Part shown: positions 15,357-24,188 of the stretch, piece by piece
Layout of the letters: each line of letters begins with the position of its first letter
How positions within the stretch are numbered: the first letter of the stretch is position 1
NCBI RefSeq assembly: GCF_020515525.1
Contig: NZ_JAIYEP010000004.1
Coordinates: forward strand, 1 to 64,000
Direction: 5' to 3'
Length of the DNA: 64,000 nt
DNA from: Rhodococcus yananensis
GTDB lineage: Bacteria > Actinomycetota > Actinomycetes > Mycobacteriales > Mycobacteriaceae
The notes under the pieces: generated by a model
What the model was told of the DNA's origin: nothing
What the model saw: only the letters and a program-made list of their open reading frames with translations
Database searches by the model: none
Program-made: the position numbers and the translations under genes

Positions 15357-17138
15357 ATGACACCTCGCGACACACCGCCGTCCACCCTCTGCGAAGCGTT
15401 CCAGACCACCGCCGCGGCCCACCCCGACCGCGTCGCCCTGCGCACACCGGACGATTCCGTCCGCTACACGTGGCGCCGGTACGCCGAGCGCGTCGAGAAG
15501 CTCGCCGCCGGACTCGCCGGACTCGGGGTCCGGCGCGGCGACACCGTGGGGCTCATGCTCACGAATCGCCCCGAGTTCCATCTGCTCGACACCGCCGCGT
15601 TCCACCTCGGTGCCACTCCGTTCTCGATCTACAATTCGCTCACCTCGGAGCAGATCTCGTACGTTCTCGGCAATGCCGGAAACAAGGTGATGATCTGCGA
15701 GGAGCAGTTCGTGCCGGTACTGCGTGACGCGCTCGGCGACACCGGTGTCGAACACCTGGTGTGCATCGATGCCCGACCGGAGGGCACGCTGTCCCTCGAC
15801 GATCTCGAGGCTGCGGCCGACCCGGACTTCGATTTCGCCGCGGCATGGACGGCGGTGCAGCCGGAGGACCTGCTGACCTTGATCTACACGTCCGGGACCA
15901 CCGGTCCGCCCAAGGGGGTCGAGCTGACCCACGCGAACCTGCTCGCCGAGCTCGCCTCCACCACCGTGTTCCTGCCGACCGGGCCGGACGACCGGATCGT
16001 GTCGTACCTGCCCGACGCGCACATCGCGAACCGCTGGGGATCGCACTATTCGAGCATCTACACCGGCATGCAGATCACCACCCTCGACGATCTCAAGCAG
16101 GCGATCGCGGTGCTTCCGACCGTGCGTCCCACGCTGTTCGGCGCGGTCCCGCAGGTCTGGTACAAGCTCAAGGCCGCGATCGACAAGACGCTCGCCGACG
16201 AGCCGAGCCCGGTGAAGAAGAAGCTCGCGTTGTGGGCGATCGATGTCGGGCGGACACGGGCGCGACTGCAGTCCGACGGCAGGCCCGTCCCCAAGCTGCT
16301 GGAGTTGCAGCACGGCCTCGCCGACCGGCTCGTGCTGTCCGCCATCCGGAAGAAGCTCGGTCTCGACGAGGTGCGTGCCGCCGTCACCGGGGCCGCCGCC
16401 ATCTCCCCCGAGGTGCTCGAGTTCGTGCTCGGCCTGGGCATCCCGTGTTCCGAGGTGTGGGGCATGTCGGAGACGTCGTGTGTGGTCACGATGAACCGAC
16501 CCGACGCCATCCGCATCGGCACGGTCGGGCAGGCGGTGCCCGGTGTGGAGATCACGACGGCCGACGACGGCGAGCTGCTGGTCAGGGGGCCGCTGGTCAT
16601 GCACGGCTATCGCAACGACCCGGCGAAGACCGCGGAGGCGATCGACGCCGACGGTTGGCTGCACACCGGCGACATCGCCGAGATCGACGCCGACGGTTAC
16701 GTGCGCCTCGTCGACCGCAAGAAGGAGATCATCGTCAACGCGGCCGGTAAGAACATGTCGCCCGCGAACATCGAGGGTGTCCTGCGGGCGGCGTGCCCGA
16801 TGCTCGGGGGCGCCGTCGCGATCGGCAACGACCGCCCCTTCGTGGTGGCGTTGCTGGCGCTGGATGCCGACGGGCTCGCGGTGTTCGCGCAGGAACGCGG
16901 GCTCGCCGGTAGCCACGCCGAACTCGCGCAGCACCCCGTCGTCCTCGAATTCGTCGGTAGGGCGGTGGAGACCGCGAACACGAAACTGTCCCGAGTGGAG
17001 CAGGTCAAGAAGTTCACGGTGCTGACCACGGTGTGGGAGCCGTCCGGCGACGAGTTGACCCCGACCATGAAGCTGAAGCGCAAGCCGATCGACGCCAAGT
17101 ACACGGAGGAGATCGCGAAACTGTACGTGGACGCCTGA
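15357..17138 (+). CDS. Long-chain fatty acyl-CoA synthetase (FadD family)
   Basis: This 593-aa ANL-superfamily enzyme activates fatty acids to acyl-CoA through an acyl-adenylate. The P-loop-like YTSGTTGPPKG lies at 177-187, and SEVWGMSET, GYRNDPAKTAEAIDADGWLHTGDIAEID and VDRKKEIIVNAAGKNMSP supply adenylate and hinge motifs. Its size fits AMP-dependent synthetases such as FadD15/FadD11. The ATG at 15357 follows GGGAGCC. No partner gene is adjacent, since glfT1 lies upstream and the copper genes follow a hairpin. It could feed mycolate or storage-lipid synthesis, but substrate length cannot be read from sequence. Confidence 0.88.
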   Translation: MTPRDTPPSTLCEAFQTTAAAHPDRVALRTPDDSVRYTWRRYAERVEKLAAGLAGLGVRRGDTVGLMLTNRPEFHLLDTAAFHLGATPFSIYNSLTSEQISYVLGNAGNKVMICEEQFVPVLRDALGDTGVEHLVCIDARPEGTLSLDDLEAAADPDFDFAAAWTAVQPEDLLTLIYTSGTTGPPKGVELTHANLLAELASTTVFLPTGPDDRIVSYLPDAHIANRWGSHYSSIYTGMQITTLDDLKQAIAVLPTVRPTLFGAVPQVWYKLKAAIDKTLADEPSPVKKKLALWAIDVGRTRARLQSDGRPVPKLLELQHGLADRLVLSAIRKKLGLDEVRAAVTGAAAISPEVLEFVLGLGIPCSEVWGMSETSCVVTMNRPDAIRIGTVGQAVPGVEITTADDGELLVRGPLVMHGYRNDPAKTAEAIDADGWLHTGDIAEIDADGYVRLVDRKKEIIVNAAGKNMSPANIEGVLRAACPMLGGAVAIGNDRPFVVALLALDADGLAVFAQERGLAGSHAELAQHPVVLEFVGRAVETANTKLSRVEQVKKFTVLTTVWEPSGDELTPTMKLKRKPIDAKYTEEIAKLYVDA

Positions 17139-17159
17139 CCGCGTCGCCTGCTCCACCGC

Positions 17160-17190
17160 ACCGCCGCCCCGTGCTCCACGGGGTGGCGGT
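17160..17190 (+). terminator. GC-rich hairpin after the acyl-CoA synthetase gene
   Basis: ACCGCC-G-CCCCGTG pairs with CACGGGG-T-GGCGGT around CTC, followed by TTT. It separates the fadD-type gene from the copper promoter. Confidence 0.65.
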
Positions 17191-17216
17191 GTTTCCGTTC
17201 GCACATGCCGACACCC

Positions 17217-17272
17217 TTGACGTTCATACCCCCTAGGGGTATACCGTGGACACGGATACCCTCCAGGGGTAT
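17217..17272 (+). promoter_or_regulatory. Copper promoter with two CsoR-type operator boxes
   Basis: A housekeeping-type promoter is visible: TTGACG (17217-17222), 17-nt spacer, TATACC (17240-17245). The 17-nt palindrome ATACCCCCTAGGGGTAT (17226-17242) fills the spacer and overlaps the -10. A second 17-nt copy, ATACCCTCCAGGGGTAT, lies at 17256-17272, exactly 30 nt further on. These match the TACCCN-type boxes bound by CsoR, which releases DNA on binding Cu(I). No csoR gene is in the window. Confidence 0.8.
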
Positions 17273-17289
17273 GAGACGAAGGGAGACCG

Positions 17290-18183
17290 ATGAACACCCC
17301 CGTTCGACTCGGCCTGTACGGGGCGGGGCTCGTGGCCCTGTTCGCCGCGGCCTTCGGCATCGCGAGCGCCGTCGCGCCCGACGACGTCGCGACGCGGTGG
17401 GCCGAATCCACCGCATCCGGCCACGCGGACGGGTACGGACCCGACAGCGACGTCACCGGACTCGCGCTCGCCGACGGCGGCTACCTGCTCGACACCGTCA
17501 CCGCGCCGCGGGAACCCGACGCCCCCGGCGACCTGACATTCCGGATCCTCGACGTCCACGGCAGCCCCGTCACCGACTACGACGTGGAACACGAGAAGGA
17601 ACTCCACCTGATCGTCGTCCGCTCCGACGGCACGCACTTCCGCCACCTGCACCCCGCCCGGGACGACACCGGCACCTGGACCGTCCCCGTCGAATGGGCC
17701 GCTGCCGGCACCTACCGCGTCTACACCGACTTCACCCCCGCCGGCGCAACACGGACGACGCTCAGCCGCACGGTCGAGGTCGCCGGCCCCGTCACCCCGG
17801 AGGCTCCCGCGCCGACGAGCGTCTCGACCGTAGACGGATTCACCGTCACCCTCGGCGGCCACCTCCGCACCGACACCACCGGCACACTCGACTTCACCGT
17901 CACCCACGACGGCGAACCGGTGACCACCCTCGAACCGTACCTGGGTGCATTCGGTCATCTCGTCGCACTCCGCGAAGGCGACCTCGCCTACCTGCACTCC
18001 CACCCGCACGGCGGAGACGTCGCGGTCGGCGGGACCTCCGGGCCCACGGTCTCGTTCGCGGTGCAGGCACCCACCCCCGGCCGCTACCTGCTGTACCTGG
18101 ACTTCCAGGTCGACGGGCAGGTGCACACCGCCGCGTTCGCGGTGGACGCGACCGACGGCGCCGACGAGCACCCCCACCCCTAG
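17290..18183 (+). CDS. Exported His-rich copper-module protein
   Basis: The product is 297 aa. Residues 1-30 are an uncleaved or cleaved export signal (RLGLYGAGLVALFAAAFGIASAVA). The remainder has two Ig-like beta domains with metal-binding-looking His clusters: THFRHLHP near 115-122, LHSHPHGGD near 237-245, and EHPHP at the C-terminus. It is the first gene behind the CsoR-type promoter and 39 nt upstream of copA. This suggests it binds or buffers copper on the outer face of the membrane, near the efflux pump. The ATG at 17290 has AAGGGAG upstream. Similar proteins are often annotated as heavy-metal-binding domain proteins. No enzymatic motif was seen. Confidence 0.75.
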   Translation: MNTPVRLGLYGAGLVALFAAAFGIASAVAPDDVATRWAESTASGHADGYGPDSDVTGLALADGGYLLDTVTAPREPDAPGDLTFRILDVHGSPVTDYDVEHEKELHLIVVRSDGTHFRHLHPARDDTGTWTVPVEWAAAGTYRVYTDFTPAGATRTTLSRTVEVAGPVTPEAPAPTSVSTVDGFTVTLGGHLRTDTTGTLDFTVTHDGEPVTTLEPYLGAFGHLVALREGDLAYLHSHPHGGDVAVGGTSGPTVSFAVQAPTPGRYLLYLDFQVDGQVHTAAFAVDATDGADEHPHP

Positions 18184-18222
18184 ACCGACACCACCTCCGA
18201 ACCCTCCGCAAAGGACCTTCCG

Positions 18223-20490
18223 ATGTCAGTCACCCCCGCCGGGCCCGACACCCGCACCACCGGAATCGAACTCGAGATCGGTGGGATGACGTGCGCCTCG
18301 TGCGCGGCGCGAATCGAGAAGAAGCTCAACCGACTCGACGGCGTCGACGCGAGCGTCAACTACGCCACCGAGAAGGCGAAGGTCACGGTCCCCGCCGGAT
18401 ACGACCCGCAACGACTCGTCGAGGTCGTCGAGAACACCGGCTACACCGCGACCCTCCCGTCACCCCCTGCCGACGACACGTCGGCCGACGAGGAACCCGC
18501 CGATCGGGAACTCGATGCCCTCCGCACCCGCCTGATCGGCGCGGCGGTGCTGTCGGTTCCGGTGATCGCCGTCTCGATGTTCCCGATCCTGCAGTTCGAC
18601 TACTGGCAGTGGGCGGCCCTGGCACTGTCTTCTCCGGTGATCGTCTGGGCCGCATGGCCTTTCCACAAGGCGGCGTGGACCAACCTGCGGCACGGCGCCG
18701 CGACGATGGACACGCTGATCTCCATCGGCACCCTGTCGGCGTTCCTCTGGTCGCTGTACGCCCTGTTCCTCGGCACCGCCGGCGAACCCGGCATGAAACA
18801 CGCCTTCGAACTGACCGTCGCACCGTCGGACGGCGCCGCCAACATCTATCTCGAGGTCGCCGCGGGCGTCACCACGTTCGTCCTGCTCGGCCGCTACTTC
18901 GAGAAACGGTCCAAGCGCCGCGCCGGAGCCGCACTGCGCGCCTTGCTCGAACTCGGCGCCAAGGACGTTGCCGTGCTGCGCGACGGTGCCGAAACCCGCA
19001 TTCCCATCGGGGAACTCACCGTCGGCGACGAGTTCGTCGTGCGCCCCGGAGAGAAGATCGCCACCGACGGAACCGTGACATCCGGATCGTCGGCGGTCGA
19101 TGCGTCGATGCTCACCGGCGAGTCCGTTCCCGTGGAGGTCGGCGAAGGCGACACCGTGACCGGCGCGACCGTCAACGCCGGCGGTCGACTCGTCGTGCGT
19201 GCCACCCGCGTCGGCAGCGACACCCAGCTGGCGCGCATGGCGCAGCTCGTCGAGGATGCCCAGTCCGGCAAGGCCGACGTACAGCGCCTCGCCGACCGTG
19301 TCGCCGGGGTGTTCGTACCCGTCGTCATCGCGATCGCCGTCGTCACGCTCGGCGCGTGGCTGGGCGCGGGCTTCCCCGTCGCCGCGGCGTTCACCGCGGC
19401 CGTCGCAGTGCTGATCATCGCCTGCCCGTGTGCGCTGGGCCTCGCCACCCCCACCGCGCTGCTCGTCGGGACCGGCCGCGGCGCGCAGATGGGCGTGCTC
19501 ATCAAGGGCCCCGAGGTCCTCGAATCGACCCGCAAGGTCGACACGATCGTGCTCGACAAGACGGGCACCGTCACCACCGGGAAGATGACGCTCGTCGACG
19601 TCGTCGTCGCCGACGACACCGAACGTGCCGAGTTGCTGCGCATCGCCGGTGCACTCGAACACGCCTCCGAACATCCGATCGCCCAGGCCATCGCACAATC
19701 CGCCGCCGACGAGGTGGGCACCCTGCCCGCACCCGAGGAGTTCACCAACGTCGAGGGCAAGGGCGTACAGGGAGTCGTCGACGGGCACGCCGTCGTCGTG
19801 GGCCGCGATTCGCTGCTCGCCGACTGGTCGCTGACCCTGCCCGCGGACGTCGCCGATGCCAAGGCCCGCGCCGAACGCGAAGGCAAGACGGCGGTCGCGG
19901 TGGGCTGGGACGGCGCGGCCCGCGGTGTGCTCGTCGTCGCCGACACCGTGAAACCGACCAGCACCGACGCCGTCGCGCAGTTCCGCGAACTGGGTCTGAC
20001 ACCGGTGCTGCTCACCGGCGACAACCGTGCGGTGGCGGAGGAGATCGCCCGCGAGGTCGGCATCGAACGGGTGCACGCCGAGGTACTGCCCTCGGACAAG
20101 GTCGACGTGATCGCCCGACTGCAGGACGAAGGGGCGGTCGTCGCGATGGTCGGTGACGGCGTCAACGACGCGCCCGCGCTCGCCCGCGCCGACCTCGGCC
20201 TCGCGATGGGCACCGGCACCGATGTCGCCATCGAGGCCGCCGACATCACCCTCGTCAGCGGTGATCTCCGTAGCGCCGCCGACGCGATCCGATTGTCGCG
20301 GCGCACACTCGGCACGATCAAGGTGAACCTGTTCTGGGCGTTCGCGTACAACGTCGCGGCGATTCCGCTCGCGGCGCTGGGACTGCTCAATCCGATGCTC
20401 GCCGGCGCCGCTATGGCGTTCTCCAGTGTGTTCGTGGTGGGGAACAGCTTGCGGCTGCGGTCCTTCCGCGGACGGGTGTCCCCGTCGTGA
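18223..20490 (+). CDS. copA: Copper-exporting P1B-type ATPase CopA
   Basis: The product is 755 aa. It has an N-terminal heavy-metal-associated domain with CxxC (GMTCASC, Cys24 and Cys27), eight predicted membrane segments, the TGES actuator loop ([10 protein letters not shown]), the transmembrane metal site CPC (401-403), the phosphorylation site DKTGT (Asp445), the SEHPIA-type nucleotide-binding His ([11 protein letters not shown]) and [10 protein letters not shown]. It pumps Cu(I) out of the cytoplasm. The ATG at 18223 has AAAGGA upstream. It is in an operon with the His-rich exported protein behind a CsoR-type promoter. No chaperone gene (copZ) is adjacent. Confidence 0.95.
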   Translation: MSVTPAGPDTRTTGIELEIGGMTCASCAARIEKKLNRLDGVDASVNYATEKAKVTVPAGYDPQRLVEVVENTGYTATLPSPPADDTSADEEPADRELDALRTRLIGAAVLSVPVIAVSMFPILQFDYWQWAALALSSPVIVWAAWPFHKAAWTNLRHGAATMDTLISIGTLSAFLWSLYALFLGTAGEPGMKHAFELTVAPSDGAANIYLEVAAGVTTFVLLGRYFEKRSKRRAGAALRALLELGAKDVAVLRDGAETRIPIGELTVGDEFVVRPGEKIATDGTVTSGSSAVDASMLTGESVPVEVGEGDTVTGATVNAGGRLVVRATRVGSDTQLARMAQLVEDAQSGKADVQRLADRVAGVFVPVVIAIAVVTLGAWLGAGFPVAAAFTAAVAVLIIACPCALGLATPTALLVGTGRGAQMGVLIKGPEVLESTRKVDTIVLDKTGTVTTGKMTLVDVVVADDTERAELLRIAGALEHASEHPIAQAIAQSAADEVGTLPAPEEFTNVEGKGVQGVVDGHAVVVGRDSLLADWSLTLPADVADAKARAEREGKTAVAVGWDGAARGVLVVADTVKPTSTDAVAQFRELGLTPVLLTGDNRAVAEEIAREVGIERVHAEVLPSDKVDVIARLQDEGAVVAMVGDGVNDAPALARADLGLAMGTGTDVAIEAADITLVSGDLRSAADAIRLSRRTLGTIKVNLFWAFAYNVAAIPLAALGLLNPMLAGAAMAFSSVFVVGNSLRLRSFRGRVSPS

Positions 20491-20563
20491 GAGTCGTCAC
20501 CCGACTCGGCCGTCTCCGTCGAAACCCTGCCGAGCACGACGGCGATGTGAAAATCTCGGCGGT

Positions 20564-22015
20564 GTGACGGACAACGCGGAGCAGACGGCAGGGGTGGCAC
20601 GCACCGCGAAGGTCTCGGTGCTCACACTGACCGCGATGGTGGTCGGATCGATGGTCGGCGCCGGTGTGTTCTCCCTGCCGCGGAGGTTCGGGCAGGAGAC
20701 CGGTGTCGCCGGCGCGATCATCGCGTGGGTCGTCGCGGGCACCGGCATGTTGATGCTGGCGTTCGTGTTCCAACGACTCGCCGTGCGACGGCCCGACCTC
20801 GATGCCGGCGTGTATGCCTACGCCAAGGCGGGATTCGGCGAATTCGTCGGGTTCTTCTCCGCGGCGGGCTACTGGGCCAGCGCGTGCGTGGGCAACGTGA
20901 CGTACTGGGTGCTGATCACGTCGACACTCGGCGCGTGGATCCCGGCGTTCGGCGCCGGCGACACCGTCCTGGCCTTGGCCGTCGGCTCGGTGGGCATGTG
21001 GTTGTTCTTCTTCCTGATCCGGCGGGGTATCAAGGAAGCGACCGCGATCAACCGGATCGTCACGATCGCCAAGGTCGTGCCGATCATCGTGTTCGTCCTG
21101 CTGTGCCTGTTCGTGCTCGACCCCGCCGTGTTCGCCGACAACTTCGGCGGCGCCGACTATGCGGGCTCGCTGTTCGACCAGATCAGCTCCACCATGCTCG
21201 TGACGGTGTTCGTGTTCCTCGGTGTCGAGGGGGCCAGCGTGTACTCGCGGCACGCGAAACGTCGCGAGGACGTCGGCCGCGCCACCGTCCTGGGATTCCT
21301 GTCCGTGTTCGCGATCTTCGCGTCGGTGACGATCGTGTCGTACGGGATCATGCCGATGGGTGAGATCGCCGAACTCCGGCAACCGTCCATGGCCGGGGTA
21401 CTCGAGGAGGCCGTCGGCCCCTGGGGCAGCACCTTCGTGAGCATCGGCCTGATCGTCAGCGTCCTCGGCGCGTACCTCGCGTGGAGCCTCATGGCCGCGG
21501 AGGTCCTGTTCGTGGCCGCGAAGGACCGCGACATGCCGAAGTTCCTGTCGCGATCCACCGCCGACGACGTACCCGTGAACGCCCTGCTGCTGAGCACATC
21601 CCTGTCGCAGACGGTCCTGATCATCACGCTGCTGTCGGAGGACGCGTTCGACTTCGCGCTCGACCTGACCGCCTCGCTCACGCTCATTCCGTTCCTGCTC
21701 GCGGCGCTGTACGCGGTGAAACTGCGTGCCACGCGGGAGACCTACGGCGACGCGAGCGCACGCACCCTCCGAGGCGACCTGGTGGTCGCGGTCCTCGCGA
21801 CGATCTACACCGCGTTCCTGCTGTACGCGGCGGGAGCATCGTTCCTGCTGCTGTCGTTCATCTTCTACGCCGTCGCCACCGTCCTGTTCGTCCTCACCCG
21901 GCGCGAACAGGGCCGCGCGGTGTTCACGCCGCGCGAGGCGCTCCTGTTCGCGGTCGTGGTGGCGGGGGCGGTCGCCGGCGTCGTCGGCCTCACCGCCGGC
22001 TGGATCACCCTCTGA
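20564..22015 (+). CDS. arcD: APC-family amino acid permease, probable arginine:ornithine antiporter ArcD
   Basis: This 483-aa membrane protein has about 12-13 membrane segments. The start matches basic amino acid/polyamine antiporters (LTAMVVGSMVGAGVFSLPRRFGQETG). The loop ASVYSRHAKRREDVGRAT and the late segments also fit ArcD/LysI-type exchangers. It is next to an arginine deiminase gene, so exchange of external arginine for ornithine or citrulline is the likely role. The GTG start at 20564 is chosen because hydrophobic coding sequence begins there; no strong ribosome site was seen. arcB and arcC are not in the window, so the pathway is incomplete here. Confidence 0.82.
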   Translation: MTDNAEQTAGVARTAKVSVLTLTAMVVGSMVGAGVFSLPRRFGQETGVAGAIIAWVVAGTGMLMLAFVFQRLAVRRPDLDAGVYAYAKAGFGEFVGFFSAAGYWASACVGNVTYWVLITSTLGAWIPAFGAGDTVLALAVGSVGMWLFFFLIRRGIKEATAINRIVTIAKVVPIIVFVLLCLFVLDPAVFADNFGGADYAGSLFDQISSTMLVTVFVFLGVEGASVYSRHAKRREDVGRATVLGFLSVFAIFASVTIVSYGIMPMGEIAELRQPSMAGVLEEAVGPWGSTFVSIGLIVSVLGAYLAWSLMAAEVLFVAAKDRDMPKFLSRSTADDVPVNALLLSTSLSQTVLIITLLSEDAFDFALDLTASLTLIPFLLAALYAVKLRATRETYGDASARTLRGDLVVAVLATIYTAFLLYAAGASFLLLSFIFYAVATVLFVLTRREQGRAVFTPREALLFAVVVAGAVAGVVGLTAGWITL

Positions 22016-22017
22016 CC

Positions 22018-22059
22018 CGTGCGCCTTTCCGGTAGTCCGGGCTACCGGAAAGGCGCACG
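22018..22059 (+). terminator. Perfect 18-bp hairpin between arcD and arcA
   Basis: The arms at 22018-22035 and 22042-22059 are fully complementary with a 6-nt loop and no T tract. It begins 2 nt after the arcD stop and ends about 34 nt before arcA. It could attenuate readthrough or protect the 3' end of arcD mRNA, so the two genes may be expressed at different levels. Confidence 0.6.
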
Positions 22060-22093
22060 ACCCGTATCGCCCACCGAAAGGAAAGAGTCCACG

Positions 22094-23344
22094 ATGACGA
22101 CCCCCGCTCAGCGCACACACGGTGTCCACTCCGAGGTCGGGCGATTGCGCAAGGTTCTCGTGTGCGCCCCGGGGCTGGCACACGAACGACTCACACCGAC
22201 CAATTCGGACGAGTTGCTGTTCGACGACGTGCTGTGGGTCGAGGCCGCGCAGCGCGACCACCTCGATTTCGTCAACAAGCTCACCAACCGCGGTGTGGAG
22301 GTCGTCGAACTGCATGCACTGCTCGCCGAGACGATGGCGATCGGCGAGGCCCGCACCTGGCTGCTCGATCGCAAGGTGGTCCCGAATCGGGTGGGTCTCG
22401 GGATGGTCGAGCCCACCCGCAACTACCTCGACACCCTCACGCCCCGCGAGCTGTCGCGGTTCCTCATCGGTGGTCTGTCCACCGCCGACCTGCCCGACGA
22501 CTTCCGCACCGGCTACGTGTCCCTCGCACGCGAGTCGGTGGGGCTACCCGAGTATCTCCTACCGCCGCTCCCCAACACCCTCTACACCCGCGACACGACG
22601 TGCTGGATCTACGGCGGTCTGACGCTCAACCCGCTGTACTGGCCGGCCCGTCACGACGAGACGCTGCTCATGAAGGCCGTGTACACCTTCCACCCCGATT
22701 TCGCCGGCTCCACCGTGTGGTGGGGCGACCCGGAGCAGGATTGGGGTCAGGCCTTCCTCGAGGGCGGCGACGTGATGCCGATCGGTAACCGGTCGGTGCT
22801 GGTCGGAATGAGCGAACGCACGTCGAGGCAGGCGATCACCCAGTTCGCGAAGGCGCTGTTCGACCAGGGCGCCGCCGACCGCGTCGTGGTCGCGGGCATG
22901 CCGAAGCTCCGCGCGGCGATGCACCTCGACACGGTGTTCACATTCGCGGACCGTGATCTGGTCACCGTGCACCCGAACATCGTCGACGGTATCCACCCGT
23001 TCACGTTGCGTCCGTCCGACGCGGCTCCGGGTGTCGAGATCACCGACGAGGCGGGCACCGCGTTCGTCGATGTGGTCGCCGCCGCCCTGGATCTGCCGCG
23101 GCTGCGGGTCGTCGAGACGGCCGGGGACGCGTATGCGTCGGAGCGCCAGCAGTGGGATTCGGGTAACAATGCCGTCGCCCTGGAACCGGGTGTGGTGTTC
23201 ACGTACGACCGCAACACCCAGACCAACGCCGCGCTGCGCAAGGCGGGGGTGGAGGTGATCACGATCAGCGGTGCCGAGCTGGGTCGCGGTCGGGGAGGCG
23301 GGCACTGCATGACGTGCCCGATCTCGCGCGACCCCGTGGACTGA
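22094..23344 (+). CDS. arcA: Arginine deiminase
   Basis: The product is 416 aa, the usual length. It hydrolyses arginine to citrulline and ammonia, which yields ATP through later steps and raises pH in acid. Family features are [17 protein letters not shown] at the N-terminus, [36 protein letters not shown] with catalytic His, and the C-terminal nucleophile in [13 protein letters not shown] (Cys405). The ATG at 22094 has GGAAAGAG upstream. It pairs with the upstream ArcD-like antiporter. Confidence 0.95.
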   Translation: MTTPAQRTHGVHSEVGRLRKVLVCAPGLAHERLTPTNSDELLFDDVLWVEAAQRDHLDFVNKLTNRGVEVVELHALLAETMAIGEARTWLLDRKVVPNRVGLGMVEPTRNYLDTLTPRELSRFLIGGLSTADLPDDFRTGYVSLARESVGLPEYLLPPLPNTLYTRDTTCWIYGGLTLNPLYWPARHDETLLMKAVYTFHPDFAGSTVWWGDPEQDWGQAFLEGGDVMPIGNRSVLVGMSERTSRQAITQFAKALFDQGAADRVVVAGMPKLRAAMHLDTVFTFADRDLVTVHPNIVDGIHPFTLRPSDAAPGVEITDEAGTAFVDVVAAALDLPRLRVVETAGDAYASERQQWDSGNNAVALEPGVVFTYDRNTQTNAALRKAGVEVITISGAELGRGRGGGHCMTCPISRDPVD

Positions 23345-23380
23345 TCCCTGCCACCGACACGCACCCTCACCTCCCCACAG

Positions 23381-23399
23381 AAAGGGAAGGCAAACCTAA
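23381..23399 (+). promoter_or_regulatory. Possible iron (IdeR/DtxR-type) box
   Basis: Read on the minus strand the site is TTAGGTTTGCCTTCCCTTT, which matches 14 of 19 positions of the IdeR consensus as I recall it. One half-site is nearly perfect and the other is poor. It ends 10 nt before the ATG of the next gene. It also contains the GGGAAGG that could serve as ribosome site, so the match may be partly coincidental. Confidence 0.35.
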
Positions 23400-23409
23400 G
23401 CTGTCGGCC

Positions 23410-24123
23410 ATGGGTGTGCGACGATCGACGACGACATGGGCACGACGGAGCGCAGCGGCCGGTGCAGTGGCATCGGCGTGCTTCACCGTCGGTGACCTTC
23501 TCCTGCTGGGCCGACGGGGTCGCCCCGCGGAGCATCGGCTGCTCCGCGAGGAGACCGATCTGCACGACGCCGCGGAAACCTTCCTCGGATCACCCACGAC
23601 GCGGATGCGCGCCGGCGGGCTGTGGGGCGTGCTGTCGTCACCGCTGCACATCGCGTCGGCATGGCAGCTCTACGATGCGCTCCGACCGACCGGCACCGCC
23701 CGGGCCGCGCGCATCGCGGGCACCTACGCGGGCGCGTGGGCGATGGCGTCGTACATCCACGGCGCCTTCTACCCGTGGGGTGCCGCCTTCCACACCGCCG
23801 AAGCCGCCGACCCCGGTACTCCCCAGCGGGCAGCGGCACTCGGGCAGGCCGCAGAGATCGAACGGTCCGTCGAGATCCCCTACGCCGTGTTCGGCGCCGC
23901 CCTGACCGGCGTGTCGGTGGAGGTCTCGATGCTGGCTGCGCTGGGGCGCACCCGATATCCGCGATGGTCGGCACCGCTGGTCATGCCGCTGCTGCCGGTC
24001 GCCGTCACCCTCGCCGCGACGAAGCTGCTGCCGACGCGGCATCGTGAACGGTGGGAGGGAGCCGGAATCAGTCTCGGCGTGCTCGCGTCCAACATCGCCG
24101 CCGCCGCCGTGCACCGCTCCTGA
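23410..24123 (+). CDS. Membrane protein of unknown function
   Basis: The product is 237 aa with about five to six hydrophobic segments, among them VASACFTVGDLLLLG, ARIAGTYAGAWAMASYIHGAFYPWGAAFHTAE, VFGAALTGVSVEVSMLAAL and LVMPLLPVAVTLAATKLL. There are few charged residues inside these segments. Two His (in SYIHGAFYPWG and AFHTAE) lie close together. I do not recognise the family. It is preceded by a possible iron-regulator box and a purine-rich ribosome site, and followed by wzm on the same strand with its own promoter. No operon partner suggests a role. Confidence 0.6.
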   Translation: MGVRRSTTTWARRSAAAGAVASACFTVGDLLLLGRRGRPAEHRLLREETDLHDAAETFLGSPTTRMRAGGLWGVLSSPLHIASAWQLYDALRPTGTARAARIAGTYAGAWAMASYIHGAFYPWGAAFHTAEAADPGTPQRAAALGQAAEIERSVEIPYAVFGAALTGVSVEVSMLAALGRTRYPRWSAPLVMPLLPVAVTLAATKLLPTRHRERWEGAGISLGVLASNIAAAAVHRS

Positions 24124-24174
24124 GCTCACACGCCGTCCGGGTCGCCACCGCACGGACGGAGAAACACGCGCGGG

Positions 24175-24180
24175 TAGGCT
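24175..24180 (+). promoter_or_regulatory. -10 box (TAGGCT) of wzm, leaderless type
   Basis: TAGGCT is followed after exactly 8 nt by the GTG start at 24189. The block GGTAGGCTCGG is identical to that before wzt. Confidence 0.55.
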
Positions 24181-24188
24181 CGGGACTC

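Noticed and set aside
17205-20156. 983-aa plus-strand frame across the copper genes
   Set aside because: Extremely Arg-rich and in another frame of the exported protein and CopA, which both have full motif sets.
20411-22315. 634-aa minus-strand open frame opposite arcD
   Set aside because: It is rich in Arg, His, Asp and Gly with no domains, and mirrors the codon pattern of the clear APC permease on the other strand. A shadow of high-GC coding.
22094-23344. Full arginine deiminase operon (arcABC)
   Set aside because: No ornithine carbamoyltransferase or carbamate kinase gene follows; only arcD and arcA are here.
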